DNA from: Schauerella fraxinea
GTDB taxonomy: Bacteria > Pseudomonadota > Gammaproteobacteria > Burkholderiales > Burkholderiaceae_B
DNA: 64,000 bases
Reading direction: 5' to 3'
Assembly: GCA_030849965.1 (NCBI GenBank)
Contig: JAVDKL010000003.1
Location: forward strand, 434,001 to 498,000
Shown here piece after piece: positions 9,293 through 18,588 of this stretch. The notes under the pieces were generated by a model, which saw nothing but the letters and a program-made list of their open reading frames with translations, had not been told where the DNA came from and did not search any database. Made by a program: the position numbers and the translations under genes. Within the stretch, counting starts at the first letter, position 1. Each line of letters opens with the position of its first letter.

Positions 9293-9326
9293 TTCTTGTT
9301 TATCCAGGTATAAAAGGTGCCCGTCT

Positions 9327-10280
9327 ATGGCGTTCGATCCTTCTTTGCTGTCCCGGCCGTCGCCAGTGACGCCGCACAATTTTCCGGCGTCTTCACGCCG
9401 TTCCACCCGCGCGCAGGATGCCGTCGCCGACGCGGTTAGCGTCGATTCGGACACGAAACGGTTTCGCGCCGATAACGAATTGGGGTTGTTTCTGCGGCAA
9501 CGCCGCGAGAGTCTCGATCCGGTGCTGCTCGGATTCTCGCGCGGCGGCCGCCGGCGTACGCCTGGGTTGCGCCGTGAAGAAGTCGCACAGCTCGCCGATG
9601 TGGGTGTCACTTGGTACACCTGGCTGGAGCAAGGGCGCGATATTCAGGTGTCGGCCAAGGTGATGGGCGCCATCGCGACGGCGCTGCACTGCACCGAGGC
9701 CGAGACCCGGCATGTGTTTACCCTCGCCGGGTTGGGCGAGCAGGTGCCGGTGCAGGAGCGGCTGTGCAAGAGCGTGTCGTCGATGTGTCAGACCATTCTC
9801 GACACCCTGGATCCCTATCCGGCGATGGTTCAGAACGCACGTTACGACATCATCGGGTTCAACCGGGCCTATGCGCGGCTTACCGGCGTCGATCTGCAAA
9901 CGCTTGCCGTCGAGGACCGCAACTGCATCTATCTCGCACTGACGCACGCCGGGTGGCAAGCCTGTCTGATCGATTTCGAGGAATCGCTATCGCGCATGGT
10001 GGCGTCGTTTCGCGCCGCGATGGCCGATCACCGTGACGATCCCGCTTGGCAAGCCCAATTGCAGCGCTACTTGGATGCGTCCGACGTGTTTCGTACCACC
10101 TGGGAGCGTTACGAAGTGCGCGGCATCGAAAACCAGGTAAAGCGGTTCAAGCATCCCGAACTGGGTGTATTGGCATTCCAGCAAACCAATTTCTGGACGG
10201 AACCACGAGGCGGCGACCGCATGATGGTGTACATGCCGGCGGATGACGCCACCGCGCAGCGGCTGCAGGACGGCCGTTAA
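9327..10280 (+). CDS. XRE-type regulator with MmyB-like ligand-binding domain
   Basis: A 317-residue regulator. After about 50 poorly conserved residues there is a helix-turn-helix: LGLFLRQRRESL, RRRTPGLRREEVAQLADVGVTWYTWLEQGRDI and a following helix. The C-terminal half (PYPAMVQNARYDIIGFNRAYARL to the TNFWTEPRGGDRMMVYMP end) matches the MmyB-like ligand-binding domain found in this regulator group. These proteins usually control an adjacent divergent gene, here the MFS exporter at 7766-9190. The long N-terminal extension may mean that translation starts downstream of 9327. Confidence 0.9.
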   Translation: MAFDPSLLSRPSPVTPHNFPASSRRSTRAQDAVADAVSVDSDTKRFRADNELGLFLRQRRESLDPVLLGFSRGGRRRTPGLRREEVAQLADVGVTWYTWLEQGRDIQVSAKVMGAIATALHCTEAETRHVFTLAGLGEQVPVQERLCKSVSSMCQTILDTLDPYPAMVQNARYDIIGFNRAYARLTGVDLQTLAVEDRNCIYLALTHAGWQACLIDFEESLSRMVASFRAAMADHRDDPAWQAQLQRYLDASDVFRTTWERYEVRGIENQVKRFKHPELGVLAFQQTNFWTEPRGGDRMMVYMPADDATAQRLQDGR

Positions 10281-10505
10281 GGTCGCCAGTCGGCTGGAGG
10301 CGGTTCCTGTTGCAATCTCCGAGCAAATGTACGGAAACCTTAATCAAACGTAAAAAACACGTTCAGTTGTGAAGGCGGTGCCGATTGCCATATGGCTTGC
10401 CTAGACTTGCGCCTTCGATTCTCGCCGACTACCCGCCTGTGCCATCGATCGAGGGCGCGAGGGCGGGTTTGTGTGCGTGGACGCTATGTTTAGCGAGGGA
10501 AAAGC

Positions 10506-12875
10506 ATGGATCGCATCGTTGTTGCCCACACACCGTTGCCGGATGGCGAATTGCTCTTCAAGAGCATGCACGGCAATGAGGGGTTATCGCAACTTTTCGA
10601 ATTCGACGTCGAGCTGGTTGGCGAGTCGCATTCGATCGACATGAAAAAGCTGCTGGGCAAGCCGCTGACCCTGGAGATCACCACCGGCCAGGCGGCCCCG
10701 CGTTTCCTGAACGGGCAGATCACACGCTGCCGGCTCGTGGGCCGCGAGAGCGCCACATCACGTCACTACATCTATCACCTGACGGTCCGGCCATGGCTGT
10801 GGTATCTCACGCAAACCTCGGACAGCAAGATCTTCCAGGGCAAATCGGTGCCCGATGTGATCAAGGAAGTGCTATCGGGATATAAGTTCGCCTTCAAAAC
10901 GAAGCTGGCCGGTACCTACCGCAATTGGGAATACTGCGTTCAATATCAGGAAACCGATTTCGCATTCGTGTCGCGGTTGATGGAGCACGAAGGGATCTAT
11001 TACTGGTTCGAGCATTCGAAGGGCGAGCACGCGCTGGTCATTACCGACGACGTCACGCAGCACGAACCGTTTGCGGGTTACGAGGCGCTGCCTTATTACG
11101 GTCCTGACCGCACCAGCGTGCCGCAAGAGCAGTATGTGAACGCGTGGGAAGTGGCCGAACAAATCACGCCGGGTGGATTTGCCACCGTCGACTACGACTT
11201 CAAGAAACCCGGGGCAAGCCTGGATGCCAAGCGCGCCAATCCCGGCGCTTACGACAACAGCGATCTGGAAGTATTCGAGTGGATGGGCGGCTATACCGAC
11301 CCGGACCACGGCGAACATTATTCGCGCGTGCGGTTGGAGAGTTTGCAAAGCCGGCAGGAGCAGGTGGTGGGTGCGACCAACGCGCGAGGCATTGCGCCGG
11401 GCTATCTCGTCACGCTGCGCAATCACCCGCGCGCAGCTGAAAACCGTGAATATCTGATCGCCAGTGCGAACTACCGCATCCGCGAGGCCGGCTATTCGAG
11501 CAGCGCCGGCGGGGCCAGCTCGTTCGACATCGATTTTGTAGTGGTGCCCTCGAGCATTCCCTTCCGCGCATCGCGTTTGACGCCGCAGCCCTACACGCAT
11601 GGTCCGCAAACGGCACGGGTGGTGGGGCCGCAAGGGCAGCAGATCTGGACCGATCAATACGGTCGGGTCAAGGTGCAGTTTCACTGGGATCGCTACGGCG
11701 AACGCAATCAAAACAGCTCGAGTTGGGTGCGCGTGTCGAGCCCCTGGGCGGGCAGCGGATTTGGCGGCATTCAGTTGCCGCGCGTGGGCGATGAGGTGAT
11801 CATCGACTTCATCGGCGGTCATCCTGACCGGCCGATCGTGGTGGGTCGCGTGTACAACGCCGGCAATATGCCGCCGTGGGAGCTGCCCGGCAGTGCGACG
11901 CAGAGCGGGTTTCTCAGCCGGTCGCAAGATGGCACGCCCGGCACGGCCAACGCGTTCATGTTCGAGGATAAGCCTGGCGTCGAAGAAATCTGGCTGCACG
12001 CCGAACGCAATCTTCGCACTGAGGTGGAAGCCGACGAGCTGCATCAGGTGGATGGCAACCGGCAAACCAATATCATCGGCAACGACTTCGGTGTGGTCAC
12101 CGGCAATCGCAGCCATACCGTCACGGGATTCAACAATCTCACCGTGACCGGCACCCAGAATGTGGACGTGACCGACAAAGAAACGCTGGCGATGCACAAC
12201 GGCCGCGACATGACGGTCGAGAACGGGCTGGTTGAAACCGTGGTCAGCGGCGGCAAGACGCTGCACGTGCAAGGTGGCTTAACCAAAACCACGCTGGACG
12301 AAAACGCCGAGACCGTGATCAATGGCTATCACAACCTCACGGTAAACAAGAGCAACTCGACGCACACGATCACCGACGGCAACGCGGCCTTTGTGGTTCA
12401 GAGCGGTGTGTTTACCGAGATCGTCCAGGCCGGCAAGATCGTGACGGTGCACGAGGGCGGTTATCGCGAAACGACCGAAAGCGGCGACCGGGTGGTCGAC
12501 GTGAACGGCGGCAACTACTCCTCTAAAGTGTCCAATCTGTATTCGTTGGATGCCGTGGACGGTATTTCGATGACGTCGGCCACGAAATTCGAAGCAATTG
12601 CGCCCTCAGGTCTTGTGGCTAACCAGACAACAAAAATCTATACGCCGTGGAAGGCCGATATGGGGCTGTTTCGATACAACGCGCATGCAACAAAGATCGA
12701 TAATCTTGGGCTCGGGCTCGCGATAACGGGCGCTAAAACAGATGTGAGCGTGGCGAAGCTGGATTGGTTTGGCTGGAAAAATCAGATCCAGGGACTGAGG
12801 ACGGAGATTTCCAGTCCGTACATTGCGATCGGCACCATGCTGGCGGATTTCCGCGCCTTCAAGGTGATTTTCTGA
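10506..12875 (+). CDS. vgrG: Type VI secretion spike protein VgrG
   Basis: A 789-residue VgrG, the trimeric spike of the type VI secretion tube. The order is the gp27-like base (about residues 1-365, starting FDVELVGES and EYCVQYQETDFAFVSRLMEHEGIYYWFEH), the gp5-like OB domain (about 370-455, QQIWTDQYGRVKVQFHWDRYGERN and WAGSGFGGIQLPRVGDEVIIDF) and a needle (about 495-700) made of short valine- and threonine-rich repeats. The last 90 residues form an extension unlike known toxin domains; they may be an adaptor for cargo. The ATG is preceded by a GAGG ribosome site. It heads an operon with 12887-17334. No core secretion genes occur in the window, so this is an orphan VgrG cluster. Confidence 0.96.
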   Translation: MDRIVVAHTPLPDGELLFKSMHGNEGLSQLFEFDVELVGESHSIDMKKLLGKPLTLEITTGQAAPRFLNGQITRCRLVGRESATSRHYIYHLTVRPWLWYLTQTSDSKIFQGKSVPDVIKEVLSGYKFAFKTKLAGTYRNWEYCVQYQETDFAFVSRLMEHEGIYYWFEHSKGEHALVITDDVTQHEPFAGYEALPYYGPDRTSVPQEQYVNAWEVAEQITPGGFATVDYDFKKPGASLDAKRANPGAYDNSDLEVFEWMGGYTDPDHGEHYSRVRLESLQSRQEQVVGATNARGIAPGYLVTLRNHPRAAENREYLIASANYRIREAGYSSSAGGASSFDIDFVVVPSSIPFRASRLTPQPYTHGPQTARVVGPQGQQIWTDQYGRVKVQFHWDRYGERNQNSSSWVRVSSPWAGSGFGGIQLPRVGDEVIIDFIGGHPDRPIVVGRVYNAGNMPPWELPGSATQSGFLSRSQDGTPGTANAFMFEDKPGVEEIWLHAERNLRTEVEADELHQVDGNRQTNIIGNDFGVVTGNRSHTVTGFNNLTVTGTQNVDVTDKETLAMHNGRDMTVENGLVETVVSGGKTLHVQGGLTKTTLDENAETVINGYHNLTVNKSNSTHTITDGNAAFVVQSGVFTEIVQAGKIVTVHEGGYRETTESGDRVVDVNGGNYSSKVSNLYSLDAVDGISMTSATKFEAIAPSGLVANQTTKIYTPWKADMGLFRYNAHATKIDNLGLGLAITGAKTDVSVAKLDWFGWKNQIQGLRTEISSPYIAIGTMLADFRAFKVIF

Positions 12876-12886
12876 GGAGGCGGTCG

Positions 12887-13261
12887 GTGACTGCAGTTGA
12901 AATCATTATCACGGTCGTGGGCGGGATATTGCTCTCGTTCATGGTGCTCATCATGTTCATGGCGATCCGCACGTCGTACAAGGATTCCAGTGCAGCCAAG
13001 ACATTGCTGAAAGACGGCATTTCAGCCCCGGCGCTGGTGCGCTCCTCTTCCCAAACGGGCTCGTGGTTGAACAATAATCCGCAGATCGCGATGGTGCTTG
13101 AGGTGACACGTCCCGATGGCACCACCTTCGATGTGTCGCAGACGATTCATGCGCCGGTACTCGAGGCCTCGCGTTTCCAGGCCGGCAAGATCGTGCGTGT
13201 GAAGTACAAGCCCGACGATGAAAAGCACGTGGCGGTGGAAGGGATGTACCTCCTCAAATGA
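12887..13261 (+). CDS. Small membrane-anchored protein in the VgrG operon (DUF3592-like)
   Basis: A 124-residue protein with one N-terminal membrane helix (residues about 4-28, IIITVVGGILLSFMVLIMF) followed by a soluble domain of about 90 residues with beta-strand character. The GTG at 12887 is chosen because it has a strong GAGGAGG ribosome site 12 nt after the VgrG stop codon. It overlaps the next gene by 4 nt (ATGA). The domain resembles small DUF3592-type proteins, but the match is by pattern only. Its position suggests a role in loading or in protecting the producer cell; neither is demonstrated. Confidence 0.75.
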   Translation: MTAVEIIITVVGGILLSFMVLIMFMAIRTSYKDSSAAKTLLKDGISAPALVRSSSQTGSWLNNNPQIAMVLEVTRPDGTTFDVSQTIHAPVLEASRFQAGKIVRVKYKPDDEKHVAVEGMYLLK

Positions 13262-15870
13262 AGCTCATCAAGCCGTTCCGGTTGAGTGTGCTCAATCGTC
13301 CGTTTCGCTGGCAGCGGCGCAACCGCCTTGGGCTCGCCGTCTTGGCGATGACCGATATGAGTGGCACCCCGCGCTTGTATCCGGAGACGGAACTGTGGGA
13401 GATCGTGGGCCGGGAGTTGGGCGGCGTCGTCGACATGGGCATGCCCAAGCCGTGTGCGGAGTTCCTGGTGTCGGGCAACGCCTATACCGCGCACCAGAAC
13501 GACAAAACGGCTTGTGCGGTGAAGATACGTGTGGATAAGCTGGAAAAGCACTTGTTGGTGTTTGGCGAGCGCTACGTATCGGACAACCGCGTTCAAGGGC
13601 CGGCGCCCTTCGAAGCCATGCCGGTCGACTGGCGCACGGCTTATGGCGGCCCAACGTTCGCCGCCAATCCGCTGGGGCGCGGCCACGACCTGGAAACGGT
13701 GGACGGCATTGCCGTGCGGCGCCTGCCGAACGTCGAGTCGCCAGCCCATCGGCACAAGCCCGGCGCGCCGTCGATGCCGGCGAGCTTCGGGCCGGTGGAC
13801 ATCACGTGGCCGCAGCGTTTTTCGCGCGTGGGGCAGTACGACCAGAATTGGTTGCAGACCGACTATCCAGGATTCTCGGATTCGTTCGATTGGCGCTTTT
13901 TCAATATGGCGAGCGACGATCAGCAGTGGCCGGCCGGGCGCGCGTTTCCACCGCGCGCGTCGTACGAGATCTGGAATATGCATCCCGAAAAAGCGTCGCT
14001 GACCGGTCGGCTGCCGGATTGGCGTGTGCGCTGTTTCATCGATCGTCAGGTGCGCGACGAGGTGGTGACCGAACCGGTGGATCTGGCGCTCTCGACGGCA
14101 TGGTTCATTCCGCATCTGGAGCGGGTGATCATGGTGTATCACGCCGCGATCGATATACAGGAAGACGATGCAGCCGACGTGCTGCGGCTGATGCCCACGA
14201 TCGAAACCGCCGCCGCGCCGCGATCTGACGCGCACTATCTCGAGGTGATGCGTCAGCGGGGCGATCCTGCCACCGGGGCCTATTACGCCTTTCGCGAAGC
14301 CGACTTGTTGCCCGCCGAGGCGATCGGGCCTTGGCTCGACACGGAGCCCACACAAGCGGATTCGCCGATGATGCGCCGTCAGCAGGCGCGTCGCGAGCGC
14401 ATGCTGGCCGAAGCCGACGCGCGCATGGTCGCGATGGGATTGGATCCGCACCCGGCGACGGATTTCGATCATATCGATCTCCCGACGAAAGCGCCCAAAC
14501 TTTCCGAGCTGCCCGAATTGCGTGACCAGATGCAGAAGGCCGAGCGCGCTTTACGCGCCGCCGGCGAAGCGGCCAAACAGGCGGGCGCACGCGATTTGGC
14601 GGCATTGCCCGAATCCACGCGCCGACTTGTTTCCGATGGGGGCAGCAAGGTCACGGGCCCGCCGGCTGAATTGAAGTCGCTGGGCGAGCCCGATCCCGAT
14701 CTGATGGGGTTGCCCGAGGGCAATCCCGTGCGTGCCTCCTACGAGGCGGAACGCGCGCATCCCGACTTTGCCGCGCGGCAGGCGGAACACGAGGCGCGGT
14801 TGCGCAAGGGGTATTTGTACACCGCGCAGTTTCAGGATGGCGCGCCCCGATTGGTGGCGGCGCCGGCGGTAGCCATGCGGGAAAAGGTCAAGCGCCTTTA
14901 TGCGGCATCGCGCGCGTTCGTCAACGAAGACCTTACCGGGGCGGATCTCGCTGGTCTGGATCTTCGAGGCGCAGATTTCACGGGGGCGATGCTGGAGAAC
15001 GCCAATCTTTCGGATGCGTTGCTCGACGGGTCGAACCTGACCGAGGCCGTGCTGACGCGTGCGCAGTTGCATCGCACGTCGCTGGTCGATGTGGTGCTGG
15101 TGCGCGCCAGCCTCGCCTTGGCGCAGGCCGAAGATGCCAACTTCAGCGGTGCCAACTTCTCGCACGCTCAGTGCATGGCGCTGAACGCGCAGCGCTGCAA
15201 TTTTACCGGGAGCGTGTTCGAACAGACGTTCCTGAAGGATGTGTCGATCGCGGACTGTGTTTTTGACGAGGCGCGTTTCGACAGCATCGCCTTCACGGAT
15301 CTGACGATCAAAGGCACGCGTTGGCAATCGGCGCAGCTCTCCAAAATCATGTTCTATCGCTGCACCCTGGACGACTGCCATTTCGATCGTGCCGTCATCG
15401 ACGGCATGGCGTTGGTCGATGTAGTGTGCAATGGCGGAGTGCGCTTCACCGAAGCCCAGGCCACCTCGTTGAGCGTGAGTGGCGAGAGCACGTTGATCGC
15501 CGCCGATTTCACCGCTGCACACCTTGCGCAATGCAACTTTCGCGGCATGCCGATGACGTCCTCCACGTGGGATCGAGCCACCCTCGATAAGTGCGATCTG
15601 TCGTCCGCGAATCTGGCTGCGGCGTCGCTCAGGGCCATCATTGCGACCGACTGCCTTTTCGTGCGCACCGACTTTACGGGCGCCGCATTGGATCGCGCCG
15701 ATCTGACCAGCGCGATCATGTCCAAGGCTTGCCTGGTGGGAACGGATCTTCGGTCGGCCAATCTGTTTCGCGCCGATGTGTCGTTGGCGCAGATCGACGA
15801 TACGACGCGGCTGGACGGTGCATTCAACAAGCGCGTAAAGGTGCATCCCTTACGTGAGGTGCAGCCATGA
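13258..15870 (+). CDS. DUF2169 domain fused to pentapeptide repeats (type VI adaptor candidate)
   Basis: An 870-residue protein. Residues about 1-310 match DUF2169 (KLIKPFRLSVLNRPFRW start, PVDWRTAYGGP and FGPVDITWPQRFSRVGQYDQNW). A helical, charged linker covers about 370-550. Residues about 555-865 are pentapeptide repeats (ADLAGLDLRGADFTGAMLEN and many further A(D/N)LxX units) that should fold as a right-handed quadrilateral beta helix. DUF2169 proteins are known adaptors that load PAAR-type effectors onto VgrG, for example beside the Agrobacterium Tde2 effector. The gene overlaps both neighbours by ATGA, indicating translational coupling. Confidence 0.9.
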   Translation: MKLIKPFRLSVLNRPFRWQRRNRLGLAVLAMTDMSGTPRLYPETELWEIVGRELGGVVDMGMPKPCAEFLVSGNAYTAHQNDKTACAVKIRVDKLEKHLLVFGERYVSDNRVQGPAPFEAMPVDWRTAYGGPTFAANPLGRGHDLETVDGIAVRRLPNVESPAHRHKPGAPSMPASFGPVDITWPQRFSRVGQYDQNWLQTDYPGFSDSFDWRFFNMASDDQQWPAGRAFPPRASYEIWNMHPEKASLTGRLPDWRVRCFIDRQVRDEVVTEPVDLALSTAWFIPHLERVIMVYHAAIDIQEDDAADVLRLMPTIETAAAPRSDAHYLEVMRQRGDPATGAYYAFREADLLPAEAIGPWLDTEPTQADSPMMRRQQARRERMLAEADARMVAMGLDPHPATDFDHIDLPTKAPKLSELPELRDQMQKAERALRAAGEAAKQAGARDLAALPESTRRLVSDGGSKVTGPPAELKSLGEPDPDLMGLPEGNPVRASYEAERAHPDFAARQAEHEARLRKGYLYTAQFQDGAPRLVAAPAVAMREKVKRLYAASRAFVNEDLTGADLAGLDLRGADFTGAMLENANLSDALLDGSNLTEAVLTRAQLHRTSLVDVVLVRASLALAQAEDANFSGANFSHAQCMALNAQRCNFTGSVFEQTFLKDVSIADCVFDEARFDSIAFTDLTIKGTRWQSAQLSKIMFYRCTLDDCHFDRAVIDGMALVDVVCNGGVRFTEAQATSLSVSGESTLIAADFTAAHLAQCNFRGMPMTSSTWDRATLDKCDLSSANLAAASLRAIIATDCLFVRTDFTGAALDRADLTSAIMSKACLVGTDLRSANLFRADVSLAQIDDTTRLDGAFNKRVKVHPLREVQP

Positions 15871-16922
15871 CGCCCGCGGAACTGCTGGCGATGGTGCTGG
15901 ATGGCGAGCTGATCGCCGATGCGGATCTGCGGCAGGCCGATCTGCGCGGGGCCGATCTTGCCGGCGCGATCTTCGAGCGCGTCGATCTGCGTGGCGCCGA
16001 TCTGTCGGGATGCAATCTGCACACCAGCGCGCTCATGCATTGCAAACTCGATGGCGCGATATTTCGAGGTGCGACGCTGGACAGCACCGCCTTTCACGCG
16101 TGCGCCGTCCAAAACGCCAATTTCGAAGCTGCGCGTTTCTATCGAAATACCTTTCACGACTGCACGTTGACGGCTGCGGCAATCACGCAGGCCACCCTTG
16201 AAGAAACGGTGTTTCACAAAACGGATCTCACGCGCACCGACTGGTCGCACACCACGTTGGAAAAGGCAGTATTTGCGTTGAGCGATGTGAGCGGCGCACG
16301 GTTTGACATGGCGCGGCTCGATTCGATCGTGATGCAGGGCATGGATCTGCGCACGCTGGCGTTCACGCCCGCCTTTTGCCAGCGCGTGATTTTCACGCAA
16401 AGCAATCTTGCGGGCATGGATCTCTCAAACCGCGATTGGTCACTGTGCCAGTTCAGCGAGGCCGATCTCACCGGTTGCCGCTTTCAAGGCGCGACGCTCA
16501 CGCAATGCGGGTTCAAGGGAGCGATCTTGGTGGACGTGGACTTTACGGGCGCAGATGCACGCATGGCGCTGTTTCCGGAAGCCGATTTGCGGGGCGCGCG
16601 TTTTGTGGGGGCGCATCTGGATAGCGCCTTGTGGGTCGATGCCCAGTTGGATGGTGTGGACTTCTCGCGCGCGCGCTTGCCGCAGGCTGTGTTTCATCGC
16701 GCGCGTGCGGCGAATGCCACGTTCGCGCAATGCGATCTGACCTACGCAGATTTTTCTTATGCGGATCTATCGGGCGCACGTTTTACCGGCGCCCATTTTG
16801 TGCGCACCAAGTTTCACCGCGCGTTGGGCGATCCCGCCGCCTGGAGTGGTTCGCCGGGGGTGATCGACCGCGACGAAGAAGCCTACGAGGCCGAGCTGTT
16901 CTCGGCTCGCGCCGACCGATAA
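15867..16922 (+). CDS. Pentapeptide repeat protein
   Basis: A 351-residue protein that is almost entirely pentapeptide repeats, from ADLRQADLRGADLAGAIFER near the N-terminus to YADFSYADLSGARFTGAHFV near the C-terminus. It contains no recognisable catalytic domain. The repeats should form a beta-helix rod. It overlaps the DUF2169-pentapeptide gene by 4 nt and resembles its C-terminal half, so the two may have arisen by duplication. It lies just before the PAAR-like gene. Possible roles are structural partner of the spike tip or adaptor. DNA-mimic activity, known for some pentapeptide proteins, is also possible but unsupported here. Confidence 0.9.
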   Translation: MTPAELLAMVLDGELIADADLRQADLRGADLAGAIFERVDLRGADLSGCNLHTSALMHCKLDGAIFRGATLDSTAFHACAVQNANFEAARFYRNTFHDCTLTAAAITQATLEETVFHKTDLTRTDWSHTTLEKAVFALSDVSGARFDMARLDSIVMQGMDLRTLAFTPAFCQRVIFTQSNLAGMDLSNRDWSLCQFSEADLTGCRFQGATLTQCGFKGAILVDVDFTGADARMALFPEADLRGARFVGAHLDSALWVDAQLDGVDFSRARLPQAVFHRARAANATFAQCDLTYADFSYADLSGARFTGAHFVRTKFHRALGDPAAWSGSPGVIDRDEEAYEAELFSARADR

Positions 16923-16938
16923 CGAGGAGCAGGACGAG

Positions 16939-17334
16939 ATGTTTGCCAATTCGCAGTTGATGGGAATGGATCTGGCTTTTCCGGATGTGTGCCTGACGCC
17001 GATGCCGGTGCCCACGCCGATTCCTTATCCCGACATGGCGTTCGGGCCCACCGCCATCCCGGTGTGCTGGAACATCCTTTATCAATGCGTGCCCGCCCAC
17101 AACATGGTGGCCACCGTGACGCCGATCACGCTTGGCGATACGCCCGGCGTGGCGCTTGGTGTGGCATCGGGTACGGTGATGGGTCCGTCGCGCCACATTA
17201 CCGGCGCGTTCACGATGCTCTTGAAGGGCTTGCCGGCATCGCGCCTGACAAGTCTGTCGCTGCAGAATTCCACCAACATGGTCGGCATGCGTATCGTGCC
17301 CAGCCAGCTCAAGATTCTGGTGCTGGCCGCTTGA
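16939..17334 (+). CDS. PAAR-like DUF4150 protein, spike tip
   Basis: A 131-residue protein matching DUF4150, the PAAR-like cone that caps VgrG. The pattern is LAFPDVCLTPMPVPTPIPYPD, then VCWNILYQCVPAHNMVATVTPITLGDTPGVALGVASGTVMGPSRH. A GAGGAGC ribosome site precedes the ATG. Unlike many DUF4150 proteins it stops right after the tip domain and carries no fused toxin. It is the last gene of the VgrG operon and is followed by a strong terminator. Because no toxin or immunity pair follows, the cargo must be non-covalently loaded, encoded elsewhere, or be one of the neighbouring proteins. Confidence 0.9.
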   Translation: MFANSQLMGMDLAFPDVCLTPMPVPTPIPYPDMAFGPTAIPVCWNILYQCVPAHNMVATVTPITLGDTPGVALGVASGTVMGPSRHITGAFTMLLKGLPASRLTSLSLQNSTNMVGMRIVPSQLKILVLAA

Positions 17335-17373
17335 GCATCAGAAGCGTCTTGATTAAAAGACGGCACAGACATA

Positions 17374-17409
17374 AAAAAAGCGGACCGCTTCGAGCGCATC
17401 CGCTTTTTT
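17374..17409. terminator. Bidirectional intrinsic terminator
   Basis: Two arms of 11 bp, AAAAAAGCGGA at 17374-17384 and TCCGCTTTTTT at 17399-17409, are perfectly complementary around a 14-nt loop. The A-run and T-run give a U-tract in both directions, so it can end the VgrG operon from the left and the lipoprotein gene from the right. Confidence 0.85.
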
Positions 17410-17448
17410 CCTTGCCGCACAACGCCGTGCAGCAAGCGCTCTCCCGGT

Positions 17449-18360
17449 TTACTGCCCCGCGTTCGAGTAGGTGATGGCGGAGTTGTACGCCCGCACCATC
17501 TGATCGAAGTCGCGCGGCTCCTTGCGTTGCTTGAAGCTGCGGTAGCTGCCCAGCATGTTGTTCAACTGATCGGTGATGCTGCCGAGTGAGGTGGCTTGCG
17601 GGCCTTTCAACTTGGCTTGCTCGGTGCGCAGCGCAGCCAGCGATGCATCGATCTCGGCCACGAGTTTGTCGGCTTGCGCGAAGTCGCTGTCGGACGCCGC
17701 ATCCACCAGGTCGCTGCCGCGCAGGGTGGCGATCGTGAGGTGATAGCCGGTCATGTTGCCGGCCTTCTTGTAGGCTTCGGCACGTTCGGCGTCGCGTTTC
17801 TTCTGATGGGCGCCCAATGCGGCTTCCATCTCTTCCATGCCTTGCAGCACGCCGGTGTAGGCGGCGCGCATCGGGGCATCGGCGGCTATAGCCTTCGCGA
17901 GCTTGTCGTCGCGGTAGGCGGCGCTCTTGAAGTACGGGTTCATCTCGCGCAATTGCGCGGCCAGTGCGTCGCCATTCTCGATCAACTTGTCGGCGGCGCG
18001 GTCAGCGGCTTCCGTGCCGTCGACCTTCATCGCGCGGCCGGCCTTCAGGCTATCCACGGCTTGCACGACCTGGTTGTCGTTGTTGAAGAAATAGATGTTG
18101 TTCTTCATGTCGTTCTTGGCGACATTGATGCGCGTCCAATCTTCGGCGTTCTTCTGCGTTTGATTGGTTTGCAGACGATTGAAGCCGCTTACGTAAGCGT
18201 TGTACTTTTCATCGATATTTGCCGTGGCGGAGGTGGCTGCGGTGCCAGCTTTCGCGGTTTCGGTTTTGTCGCCGCACGCCGCGAGGGAAAGCGTGAGCGC
18301 CAATGCGCCGAGCGCCATGATGGACGTTGTCTTGCGCGTTGCTGTGTGTACCGCGTTCAT
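17449..18360 (-). CDS. DUF3829-type lipoprotein
   Basis: A 303-residue predicted lipoprotein. The signal sequence is short and ends in a lipobox LSLAAC followed by GDK, so the Cys at about residue 30 should be lipidated. The body is mostly helical and charged (for example EEMEAALGAHQKKRDAERAE) and matches DUF3829 in pattern, with the opening IDEKYNAYVSGFNRLQTNQ. The start at 18360 fits the signal peptide; a much longer frame upstream is spurious. It is divergent from the DUF3053 lipoprotein gene at 18589, which also carries an AACGDK lipobox. Its function is unknown; the family is of cell-envelope proteins. Confidence 0.85.
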   Translation of the reverse strand: MNAVHTATRKTTSIMALGALALTLSLAACGDKTETAKAGTAATSATANIDEKYNAYVSGFNRLQTNQTQKNAEDWTRINVAKNDMKNNIYFFNNDNQVVQAVDSLKAGRAMKVDGTEAADRAADKLIENGDALAAQLREMNPYFKSAAYRDDKLAKAIAADAPMRAAYTGVLQGMEEMEAALGAHQKKRDAERAEAYKKAGNMTGYHLTIATLRGSDLVDAASDSDFAQADKLVAEIDASLAALRTEQAKLKGPQATSLGSITDQLNNMLGSYRSFKQRKEPRDFDQMVRAYNSAITYSNAGQ

Positions 18361-18588
18361 ACTGCTACCTGTTCCGTATGGAAGTTTTTGAGAGCGCGCA
18401 GCGTAGCAGTGCGGCAAGACCGTACCGAGCCGCCGTAACCTTGATTTACCAGTGCGAAATTTGGTAGCACTTCGTGGATACTCGTAAGCATCGAGCGCAA
18501 TCGAAACAAAGCTTTGCCCTTCGCGCACGACTTGCGCGATAAGGCTAGAGTGGCGGCCCACCGGCACCTTTTGGCCGGGATCAGTTAA

